From NCBI GenBank assembly GCA_003230795.1, contig QIGM01000094.1:1-6915 (forward strand): a stretch of 6,915 bases of DNA, in the 5' to 3' direction. The notes under the pieces were generated by a model that was given only the letters and a program-made list of their open reading frames with translations, did not search any database and was not told the DNA's origin. Numbering within the stretch: the first letter of the stretch is position 1; each line of letters opens with the position of its first letter. Origin of the DNA: a bacterium. Lineage in GTDB: Bacteria; Bdellovibrionota_C; UBA2361; SZUA-149. The translations under genes and the position numbers were made by a program. Of the stretch, positions 1-5,219 are shown one piece after another.

Positions 1-495
1 GCCATACTTCTCCATAAAAGGCTGGAGCTTCTCCTTAATTTGAGTGCTTTCTGTTTCACTAAAAGCGCCAGTAACGCTATCGATTTCTCCTAAGAAGAAT
101 AGAGTCCTTGCGGCCCCCTCTTCCTGGAGGGAATTGCGCTGACCGGGGTTAAGTGATGAAAAATCTTTTGGAATGCCATTAGGAAAAGTTACTTCTGCTG
201 CCTGCACCATCGTTATCTCTTTCGATTGCTTCCGCTCTTGATATATCTCCGGAGTGAGATTTCCGATTTGACCTTCTGCCACCACATCTCCCTTGGGATT
301 ATCGAGAAGGTGCCTTGCAATGGTGTGTTGAGATCTCTGTACTTGTTCTAGGAAAGCTGAGTCTTTCACACCGGGAACGTTATGAACTTGCGGAAGGTAT
401 TCGACTTTGGGAAGAACAATCTCCTTCAAGTCTAGGTCTTCTTGAGTTTGATTTTCTGCAAGCGTTCCCTGTTTTTGCTCCTGAGGTGATGGCAT
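1..495 (-). CDS. Unrecognised soluble protein, N-terminal 165 residues (gene cut by the left edge)
   Basis: An uninterrupted reading frame runs on the minus strand from an ATG at 495-493 to the window edge, 165 codons with no stop. The start is supported by a GAAGGA Shine-Dalgarno about 9 bases upstream and by an in-frame TAA further upstream with no other ATG between. The product has no signal peptide or membrane helix; the first 25 residues are rich in Gln and Glu. A segment around residues 33-75 reads YLPQVHNVPG, then VQRSQHTIARHL, then GDVVAEGQ. A His followed by an SQ..I helix and a hydrophobic strand ending in EG faintly resembles the TraB/Tiki-like hydrolase fold. That resemblance is from memory and unproven, so I leave the function open. 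The gene lies 178 bases downstream of the ABC-F gene in the same direction, but a terminator lies between them, so it probably has its own promoter. Confidence 0.75.
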   Translation of the reverse strand, partial: MPSPQEQKQGTLAENQTQEDLDLKEIVLPKVEYLPQVHNVPGVKDSAFLEQVQRSQHTIARHLLDNPKGDVVAEGQIGNLTPEIYQERKQSKEITMVQAAEVTFPNGIPKDFSSLNPGQRNSLQEEGAARTLFFLGEIDSVTGAFSETESTQIKEKLQPFMEKYG

Positions 496-530
496 TGAAC
501 TGCTTCCTTCTCTTGTTCCTATTCTAGTGC

Positions 531-561
531 ATTATGATTGTTTATATTCGTAATGTGACAA
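531..561 (-). promoter_or_regulatory. Candidate sigma-70 promoter for the leftmost gene
   Basis: On the minus strand TTGTCA (561-556, five of six matches to TTGACA) is followed after 19 bases by CATAAT (536-531, five of six matches to TATAAT). Transcription would begin around 524-525, giving a leader of about 30 bases before the ATG at 495. Both hexamers are good but the 19-base spacer is longer than the usual 16-18, so this is a tentative call. Confidence 0.3.
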
Positions 562-605
562 ATACACTTAGGACTGTTGAACAGAAGGAAACACAGCTCG
601 AAGAT

Positions 606-643
606 CCCCCCCGTCAAAAAAAGGGGAAAGAATATGGTCATCA
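606..643 (+). repeat. Left copy of the inverted element flanking the ABC-F gene
   Basis: On the plus strand a run of seven C (606-612) and a run of four G (623-626) can pair as a hairpin. They are followed directly by AAAGAATATGGTCATCA (627-643). The same arrangement occurs on the minus strand at 2639-2606, with the 17-base tail identical at 16 of 17 positions. The two copies lie on either side of the ABC-F gene in opposite orientation. The inner end of this copy overlaps the ABC-F terminator, which uses bases 625-632 as one arm. Confidence 0.6.
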
Positions 644-666
644 GAAGCTGTTCAGAACTTCTTTCC
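616..666 (-). terminator. Rho-independent terminator of the ABC-F gene
   Basis: Reading the minus strand, GGAAAGAA (666-659) pairs perfectly with TTCTTTCC (632-625). Two C bases and then seven T bases (622-616) follow. The 8-bp stem begins 7 bases past the TAG stop of the ABC-F gene. The 26-base loop can extend the stem with GAAG/CTTC and contains a further partial match between the two ATATAGTCAT-like boxes. Position, stem and T-run together make this a credible terminator, although the stem is not very GC-rich and the loop is large. Confidence 0.65.
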
Positions 667-669
667 TCA

Positions 670-679
670 ATGACTATAT
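670..679 (-). repeat. ATATAGTCAT box over the ABC-F stop codon
   Basis: The minus strand reads ATATAGTCAT here, and its TAG is the stop codon of the ABC-F gene. It is the opposite-strand partner of ATATGGTCAT at 632-641, so the two boxes can fold against each other with one mismatch and one bulge. Another copy overlaps the start codon of the same gene. Confidence 0.45.
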
Positions 680-2479
680 CGTTTGTTTTTGCTCGAGCTC
701 TTGCCATCTTGCGTAGAGGCGCTCGACCTCTAGATGTGCTTCGTCTAGTTCTGCACATAGCTTGCGCAAGCGTTCGGCGTCTGCTTGTACCTCTTGTTGA
801 GAGAGCATGTCCTCGAGCGTTGTCACTTTTTCTTCTGTCTCGAGAATAGTCTCTTCGATGGAATCGAATTCTCTCTGCTCCATGTAGGATAAGCGTTTGC
901 TTGATTTTGAAGTTCGAGCCGTCGGGGCGGATTTTTCTCTAGCTTGTTTCGTTTTAGTCGGAGGTGGGGAAAACTCTTCGCGTTCCCATTGGGCGTACTC
1001 GGCGTACATCTTCGCGCCGCCTTCTCCATCAAGACCTAAGAAACCGGTGCACACTCGGTTCAACAAGAAACGGTCGTGACTCACGAGCACGATTGCACCG
1101 CGGAAAGAGATTAGGCTTTCTTCGAGCATCTCTAAGGTTTCAATATCTAAATCGTTGGTTGGCTCATCAAGAATGAGCAAGTCCGGACTCTCTAACATTA
1201 ATCGAGCAACGCGGGCTCGGGCCTTCTCTCCTCCAGAAAGCGTGCCGAAAGGTTGGTTTAGTTGATCAAAGGAGAAGGTGAAACGCTTAGCCCAAGAGCT
1301 TACGTGCAAGGTCTGGCCTTGAAACACCACGCTATCGCTTTCTGGTGCGAGCACATCTTTTAGCGGAATGCTGGCCTCGAATCCGGCGTCGATTTGCTTA
1401 AAATAGGAGACTGATAAGTCAGTCGCGAGTTTTACCGTTCCCATTTGCGGCTTGATTTCGCCACACAAAAGGCGCATCAGAGTTGTCTTACCCGTGCCAT
1501 TTCGACCAAGCACACCTAACGCCTGTCCTGCGAGGAGCTTAAAATTTACGCCAGAGAGAACTTTAGTTTCGTCGTAGCCCGCATGGATATTAGAAAGCTC
1601 AACCAAGCGCTTTGTTTTACGCTCGGAGAACTGAAACTCTAGATCTACCTGACTTCTTTTTGAGCGAGCACGAACCATCGATAGCTCGTCCATCATTTCA
1701 TACGAACGTTCGGTTCTATGTTTCGATTTCGTTGAGCGAGCCTTTGCGCCTTGACGTAACCAGGCCTTCTCTTGACGGACTTTGTTCTCAAAGCTTGCAA
1801 GCGACTTTTCGGCGGATGCTCTGTAAGCCCCCTTGCGCTCAAGAAAGTGACGATATCGGCCATCCGCGATAAGGATGCCACTCTCGTACTCGCGACTAAC
1901 TTCCGCCACGCGCGAAGGCGCGTTTTCAAGAAACCATCTATCGTGTGATACCGCGACCCAAGGGATATCTCCCTCGTTAAGAACCCTCTCTAGCAGAAGA
2001 ATTGACTCAATATCTAGATGGTTTGTTGGCTCATCAAGTAAAAGTAAGTCAGGAACTTCACAATAAGCGAGTGCGAGTTGCAGTCGCTTTCGCTGACCAC
2101 CCGAGAGTTCCGAAACTTTTGAGGCTCCGTAATCAATACCAAAGCGACCGAAGGCAGTGCTCACAATCGCTCCGTGCTCAGCTACAGAAATCGCAGCGGC
2201 TTGAGCGGACTCTTCTGCTAATTGCTCTGCTGTTGCCTCCTCTGAAAATGTTGCCTCTTGCGCAACGTAGGAAACTCTCAGGTCTTTGCGCCGAATAATC
2301 TCTCCGCTATCTTGCTCATCAGAGGCAAGCATCAGCTTCAGCAGCGTAGATTTCCCCGCGCCGTTTGGCCCAAGAATGCCGAGTCGCTCGTCTTCTTCAA
2401 TCGAGAAAGAAAGGTCGTCAAATACCTGCGTGGCACCAAAACGCTTGGAGACGGTGGAAAAAGTAAGAAGTGGGGCCAT
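674..2479 (-). CDS. uup: Uup-type ABC-F ATPase (duplicated ABC domains, ribosome-associated)
   Basis: A 601-residue protein with two ABC ATPase domains and no membrane segments, the layout of ABC-F proteins that act on the ribosome rather than in transport. Domain 1 has Walker A GPNGAGKST (37-45), signature LSGGQ (125-129), Walker B LLLLDEP with Glu150, and His179. Domain 2 has GRNGTGKTT (325-333), LSGGE (414-418), LLILDEP with Glu439, and His468, so both sites look catalytically intact. The charged linker (about 220-290) contains WLRQGAKAR, and a C-terminal coiled coil (about 528-598) opens with LSYMEQRE; both are typical of Uup. In E. coli Uup is linked to 50S biogenesis or function and to transposon precise excision. 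I chose the ATG at 2479 because MAPLL matches the family start. The frame remains open to a GTG at 2530, but that GTG sits right at the predicted transcription start. The ATG has no clear Shine-Dalgarno. Confidence 0.93.
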   Translation of the reverse strand: MAPLLTFSTVSKRFGATQVFDDLSFSIEEDERLGILGPNGAGKSTLLKLMLASDEQDSGEIIRRKDLRVSYVAQEATFSEEATAEQLAEESAQAAAISVAEHGAIVSTAFGRFGIDYGASKVSELSGGQRKRLQLALAYCEVPDLLLLDEPTNHLDIESILLLERVLNEGDIPWVAVSHDRWFLENAPSRVAEVSREYESGILIADGRYRHFLERKGAYRASAEKSLASFENKVRQEKAWLRQGAKARSTKSKHRTERSYEMMDELSMVRARSKRSQVDLEFQFSERKTKRLVELSNIHAGYDETKVLSGVNFKLLAGQALGVLGRNGTGKTTLMRLLCGEIKPQMGTVKLATDLSVSYFKQIDAGFEASIPLKDVLAPESDSVVFQGQTLHVSSWAKRFTFSFDQLNQPFGTLSGGEKARARVARLMLESPDLLILDEPTNDLDIETLEMLEESLISFRGAIVLVSHDRFLLNRVCTGFLGLDGEGGAKMYAEYAQWEREEFSPPPTKTKQAREKSAPTARTSKSSKRLSYMEQREFDSIEETILETEEKVTTLEDMLSQQEVQADAERLRKLCAELDEAHLEVERLYARWQELEQKQTI

Positions 2480-2488
2480 ATAGTCATC
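2478..2488 (+). repeat. ATATAGTCATC box over the ABC-F start codon
   Basis: The plus strand reads ATATAGTCATC, so the ABC-F message begins GATGACTAT-ATG across its start codon. It is the exact reverse complement of the box at 2607-2617, 118 bases further upstream of the gene. A message that contained both could pair them and cover the start codon. Confidence 0.45.
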
Positions 2489-2534
2489 GTAAAAAGAAAT
2501 TCCCAGTAGGTTGTACTGTAGCGGAAACACTTTG

Positions 2535-2561
2535 ATTATAGAAAGTAATTTGCTTTGGCAG
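2535..2561 (-). promoter_or_regulatory. Candidate promoter of the ABC-F gene
   Basis: The minus strand has a perfect TATAAT (2540-2535). CTGCCA (2561-2556, four of six matches to TTGACA) lies 15 bases upstream of it. The -10 is strong, but the -35 is weak and the spacer short. Transcription would start near 2528, giving a leader of about 50 bases before the ATG at 2479. This placement argues against the upstream GTG at 2530 as start codon unless the message is leaderless. Confidence 0.4.
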
Positions 2562-2574
2562 CGGCCTTCAGTGG

Positions 2575-2596
2575 AAAAAACCCTGATCGGGGGTTT
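2575..2596 (-). terminator. Terminator-like hairpin upstream of the ABC-F promoter
   Basis: On the minus strand AAACCC (2596-2591) pairs with GGGTTT (2583-2578) around a 7-base loop, and three more T bases follow (2577-2575), giving TTTTTT in all. It points the same way as the ABC-F gene and lies just upstream of its candidate promoter. No minus-strand gene lies immediately to its right. It may therefore end a short leader or small RNA, or block antisense reading from the pilin side. Confidence 0.45.
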
Positions 2597-2605
2597 GCTG
2601 TGTCT

Positions 2606-2639
2606 TGATGACTATATTCTTTGTCCCCTTTCAGGGGGG
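2606..2639 (-). repeat. Right copy of the inverted element flanking the ABC-F gene
   Basis: On the minus strand six C (2639-2634), a TGAAA loop and GGGG (2628-2625) form a compact hairpin. The bases AC and then AAAGAATATAGTCATCA (2622-2606) follow. The order and tail match the plus-strand element at 606-643, with 16 of 17 tail bases identical; the loops differ in length. I saw no further full copy in the window. Confidence 0.6.
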
Positions 2640-2766
2640 AACGTCCAGGTTTCTCGATGTTTTTACTTGCTTCTCTCTTTGTATTTGTTTGATTATGCAA
2701 GGTAGTCGAACTGTAAACCGGACTGAACAAACGCGTCCCCTTTGTAAGCGGAAATTCCTTAGATAA

Positions 2767-3267
2767 ATGAAACTCTCCCTTAAGCACGCAACTTCTGAAG
2801 CAGCACACCAAAACAGCCACAACAGTCGAGGCTTCTCGCTTATAGAACTGCTTGTAGCCGTAGCGATTATCTCCATCCTCGCTGGACTCGCGACAAAAGC
2901 CTACGGGACGTACAAACAAAACGCATACAATAGAATCGCTGACACCGTATTTACCCAGACTCGTTCAGCACTCGAAGCTGGAAAAATTGATAGCGAAAGC
3001 TTTCCTGCCACTGCCATGAGTTCGATTACGGTAGGCGCCGGAGAGCCTGCGGGCGTTCACGGCGAAATCCTACTGCCTGGACTAATCGTTCCGAACGATA
3101 CGAGAGTCGCAGTCGCTCACAACCCACTTTGCACTGACAGTAGCTGCATTGAAGACACGATACGAGTAGATCACTGCAAGGGGTCACAAAGCATCACTTA
3201 CTCCAAGCAAGGTACCGGTGGAATCCAAATCCTACTGCGAAACGTTGCACCGATCGCCTGCTCCTAA
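2767..3267 (+). CDS. Type IV pilin-like protein with class III (N-methylation) signal
   Basis: A 166-residue protein with a prepilin peptidase site at Gly22|Phe23. The mature N-terminus FSLIELLVAVAIIS carries the invariant Glu at mature position 5 and continues as the hydrophobic helix that anchors pilins in the inner membrane and packs the pilus core. The leader is 22 residues and rich in His and Asn, long for type IVa pilins, whose leaders are usually under 10. The mature protein would be 144 residues. Four Cys (122, 127, 137, 165) lie in the C-terminal part and could form a disulfide-bonded loop as in many pilins. No assembly gene (pilB, pilC, pilD, pilQ) is nearby, so this may be an orphan minor pilin, pseudopilin or major pilin served from elsewhere. 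The ATG at 2767 is the only plausible start; no good Shine-Dalgarno precedes it. It is transcribed away from the ABC-F gene and converges on the reductase gene. Confidence 0.85.
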   Translation: MKLSLKHATSEAAHQNSHNSRGFSLIELLVAVAIISILAGLATKAYGTYKQNAYNRIADTVFTQTRSALEAGKIDSESFPATAMSSITVGAGEPAGVHGEILLPGLIVPNDTRVAVAHNPLCTDSSCIEDTIRVDHCKGSQSITYSKQGTGGIQILLRNVAPIACS

Positions 3268-3281
3268 CACTCCAATCATGG

Positions 3282-3295
3282 AATGCTAAAGCATT
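3282..3295. other. Small hairpin between convergent genes
   Basis: AATGC (3282-3286) and GCATT (3291-3295) pair around TAAA, overlapping the last base of the reductase stop codon and lying 14 bases after the pilin stop. It is only a 5-bp stem and lacks a T-run, so it is a weak candidate for a shared terminator. Confidence 0.2.
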
Positions 3296-3888
3296 TGAAG
3301 TAATGGATTAGGCGCAGGGTATTTTTCATTAATTAGCTTCATCACTTGCTCTAGCGATTTTTTATCAAGCTCGGAGAAGTCATTGAACTCTTCGCTATCG
3401 ACATCTAGAACGAGCTTCACCTCTCCGTTCTGCACCAAGGGAACGGCAATTTCTGATTTCGATTTCGAGCTGCAGGCGATGTGTCCAGAGAACTCATCCA
3501 CATTGGGCACGATGATAGTTTCCGCCTTCGCCACAGCAGCTCCGCACACTCCGTCCGGAATAGAAATTCTGCTGCAAGCAACAGGTCCTTGGAAAGGTCC
3601 AAGGATTAATTCCTCTCCAACTCTGCGGTAGAAACCAACCCAGAGAAAGCCAAAGTTCTCAGAAAGCACGGCGGCAATATTAGCGAGATTCGCAATCAAA
3701 TCTGCCTCATCCCCAAGCAAAGACGCCAATTGCGGAATCATGCTCTGATATTTCTCGGAACGAGTCGCTCCGGAGACCTCTAATTCTTCCGCCATTCTGT
3801 TCAGCCTATATTTAATTTCCTTCGTAGCGGCGTACTCTACAGCGCTACGAAGGAGTTTAGAAAGCTCTTTAGAGCCTTCATCTATCAA
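3286..3888 (-). CDS. msrC: Free methionine-(R)-sulfoxide reductase (GAF domain, fRMsr)
   Basis: A cytosolic enzyme that reduces free L-methionine-(R)-sulfoxide, normally using thioredoxin, and so repairs oxidised methionine. The GAF-fold signatures are clear: LANIAAVL, WVGFY (83-87), LGPFQGPVAC (96-105), GVCG (113-116), VPNVDEFSGHIAC (127-139), SKSEIAVPL and LDVDS. Cys105, Cys115 and Cys139 have the same 10 and 24 residue spacing as Cys84, Cys94 and Cys118 of the E. coli enzyme; the last is catalytic there. Two starts are possible. TTG at 3888 gives 200 residues and has an AGAGGG Shine-Dalgarno 8 bases upstream. ATG at 3795 gives 169 residues, which fits the usual family length of about 160-170 and begins MAEEL as many relatives do, but lacks a good Shine-Dalgarno. 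I list the longer form because of the ribosome-binding site; the enzyme call does not depend on it. It converges on the pilin gene with an 18-base gap. Confidence 0.9.
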   Translation of the reverse strand: MIDEGSKELSKLLRSAVEYAATKEIKYRLNRMAEELEVSGATRSEKYQSMIPQLASLLGDEADLIANLANIAAVLSENFGFLWVGFYRRVGEELILGPFQGPVACSRISIPDGVCGAAVAKAETIIVPNVDEFSGHIACSSKSKSEIAVPLVQNGEVKLVLDVDSEEFNDFSELDKKSLEQVMKLINEKYPAPNPLLQML

Positions 3889-3895
3889 GATCGAT

Positions 3896-3917
3896 GCCCT
3901 CTGTCTCTCAAGAGGGC
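3896..3917 (-). promoter_or_regulatory. Hairpin enclosing the reductase Shine-Dalgarno
   Basis: On the minus strand GCCCTC (3917-3912) pairs perfectly with GAGGGC (3901-3896) around a 10-base loop. The right arm contains most of the AGAGGG Shine-Dalgarno (3902-3897) that sits 8 bases before the TTG at 3888. If that start is used, the ribosome-binding site is hidden in a GC-rich hairpin, a simple way to make translation conditional. No T-run follows, so it is not a terminator in this direction. Confidence 0.4.
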
Positions 3918-4062
3918 CAAGAGTAATACTTTTAATTACAGTAACTTAGCTATTTGCCACGAAAAAATTAGCCAGAAAGAAGCATTAATCCCTCGGAAAT
4001 AGATAAGATGCAGGGTATATGAGAACTTTTGCCCCATAACAAGGCTAATCGGGCTTTGATAA

Positions 4063-4092
4063 TTGACAAAAACCTAGTGTGAAACTTAGGCT
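4063..4092 (+). promoter_or_regulatory. Candidate promoter of the lipoprotein locus
   Basis: A perfect TTGACA (4063-4068) is followed after 18 bases by TAGGCT (4087-4092), which matches TATAAT at only three positions. It lies 26 bases before the ATG at 4118, which has a strong Shine-Dalgarno. The -35 is convincing by sequence and location; the -10 is weak, and a displaced -10 around TAGATAAT (4094-4101) would be too far away. The rest of 3918-4117 shows no gene. Confidence 0.35.
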
Positions 4093-4117
4093 GTAGATAA
4101 TTGGTGGAGGTAATGCA

Positions 4118-4582
4118 ATGAATTGCGCAGTACAACAAAGAATTTCAGGAGTCCGCGGCAGCCGTTTCTTCTCCCTAGCTGTCTCCCTTATTCTACTATC
4201 CTCAGTTTCGGCATGCCGCTTCGGTAGCGCGCACCCTCATTCAAAGTCAGCAGAAAAATCTAACTCCATCGGCCTTCAGTCCGCAGTCACGGCTGATAGT
4301 CCGGATGAACTAATTCGTAAATATGAGCAAGAGAACGGCATCGGAATTCCGCGTGGGGCTCAAGCCGTACTCGATAACACTGCATCATTAGATGCCTCGA
4401 ACGGCCAACATCGAAACGCTGCGAAAATTGATGAAGCGCATCCGCTTGGCCATAAAAAGGCACGGCATCCGACACAAGGCGAAAAAGCCCCAGAAAACAG
4501 AAGAGTCTGTGCAGCAAGCAAGAAACTCAATCACCGCAAAAACCCCGCAACGCAAAACAAAACGCCCTGCGGTCAGCACTAA
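4118..4582 (+). CDS. Lipoprotein reading frame, probably the 5' part of a frame-split gene
   Basis: The ATG at 4118 follows GGTGGAGG with a 7-base spacer, the best ribosome-binding site in the window. The product begins with a lipoprotein signal: Arg13 and Arg16, a hydrophobic stretch SLAVSLILLSSV, then lipobox V-S-A-C with the lipidated Cys at 33. The segment after it is polar and unstructured-looking and continues convincingly to about residue 90 (SPDELIRKYEQENGIGIPRGA). From about residue 95 the frame becomes a less natural, His/Arg/Asn-rich sequence. It stops at 4582 inside the next reading frame, which begins at 4392. I infer that the last 60 or so residues are at least partly out of the true frame. 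Joining the two frames by skipping one base would give a 363-residue lipoprotein. I recognise no family. Confidence 0.65.
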   Translation: MNCAVQQRISGVRGSRFFSLAVSLILLSSVSACRFGSAHPHSKSAEKSNSIGLQSAVTADSPDELIRKYEQENGIGIPRGAQAVLDNTASLDASNGQHRNAAKIDEAHPLGHKKARHPTQGEKAPENRRVCAASKKLNHRKNPATQNKTPCGQH

Positions 4583-5210
4583 AAACCAGAGTGCTCCTAC
4601 TGCGAAAGAGAACACCTCCGAAGACACCTCAAGTGACAGTGATACGCAAGGATTTGGCTTAGCGAGTCTCGCTGGCAGTCTTCGTGCGGGAGCAAACAAA
4701 TTATTTGGAAGCACCGAGGCTGATCAAGAGCAAGCTGTAGATGGTGACTCTCCGGAGAAGCCTGATGACGGCAGCCCAGCAATGGAAGAACCAGCACAGG
4801 AAAAAGTTGTAGCTACTAAGCAGGACATCGCCGCAGTCGATAAGACCTCGCCGCAAGAGAAAACCGCGGAGACGGAGACTCCGGTCATCGAACAAGAAAT
4901 CGACGAGATAGACGAGATAACCGTGAAGCTTGTACAAGAAGCCGAAGCTGCCAAAAAGGCTGCTGCTGCAAAAGCTTCCGCTGCGGTTGAAGAACTCACT
5001 ATTGAGAATGAAATCGAAACTGCCGCTGAAGAGTTAAACACACTTGAAACGCAAGATAATGAGCAAGAACTTGCTCGAGCGCGTCTTGGTTCAACTCAGA
5101 ATGCCGAGGAGAACACCTCTCTATTTTGGGAGTTCGCACTTCTCGCACTTCTCGTTGGGATATTCTTTGTAGCGCTTTGGGTCCGCTTAGAGCGAGACTA
5201 TAGCGAATAA
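4392..5210 (+). CDS. Ala/Glu-rich protein with C-terminal membrane helix, probably the 3' part of the frame-split lipoprotein gene
   Basis: This open frame gives 272 residues from an ATG at 4392, directly preceded by an in-frame TAG and by no Shine-Dalgarno. It overlaps the preceding lipoprotein frame by 191 bases. It has a basic start (residues 10-60), a Ser/Thr/Asp-rich linker with the more hydrophobic segment FGLASLAGSLRAG (88-100), and a long acidic part. Then come EIDEIDEIT and an Ala/Lys/Glu-rich helical or coiled-coil stretch (about 178-232). A membrane helix (about 244-264, starting LFWEFALLALLVGIFF) and a short charged tail RLERDYSE end the protein. Alone it would be a tail-anchored protein with no initiation signal. 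As the continuation of the 4118 frame it would make a 363-residue protein anchored at both ends. Its stop is followed at once by a second in-frame TAG, and only 9 bases separate it from the convergent arsS gene. Confidence 0.6.
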   Translation: MPRTANIETLRKLMKRIRLAIKRHGIRHKAKKPQKTEESVQQARNSITAKTPQRKTKRPAVSTKNQSAPTAKENTSEDTSSDSDTQGFGLASLAGSLRAGANKLFGSTEADQEQAVDGDSPEKPDDGSPAMEEPAQEKVVATKQDIAAVDKTSPQEKTAETETPVIEQEIDEIDEITVKLVQEAEAAKKAAAAKASAAVEELTIENEIETAAEELNTLETQDNEQELARARLGSTQNAEENTSLFWEFALLALLVGIFFVALWVRLERDYSE

Positions 5211-5219
5211 TAGACTCTC

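Noticed and set aside
534..716. Small plus-strand open frame covering the left element
   Set aside because: It partly resembles the translation of the right element in the same relative frame, but that follows from the shared DNA repeat. There is no ribosome-binding site, and it runs through the ABC-F terminator and stop region.
606..2639. Calling the ABC-F region an insertion sequence
   Set aside because: The inverted flanks are suggestive, but no transposase is present. I found no target-site duplication, and the enclosed gene is a normal, intact housekeeping-type ABC-F gene.
2707..2766. A sigma-54 promoter for the pilin gene
   Set aside because: Some pilin genes use one, but no GG-N10-GC core of the TGGCAC...TTGC type is present upstream of 2767.
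2536..2919. A 127-codon minus-strand open frame across the ABC-F/pilin intergenic region
   Set aside because: It begins inside the pilin's conserved N-terminal helix on the opposite strand, has no ribosome-binding site or recognisable domain, and crosses the hairpin elements. It is more likely open by chance.
3967..4049. ATTAGCC / GGCTAAT inverted repeat between the reductase and lipoprotein genes
   Set aside because: The 7-base arms are 69 bases apart with no other supporting structure, which is expected by chance in AT-rich intergenic DNA.
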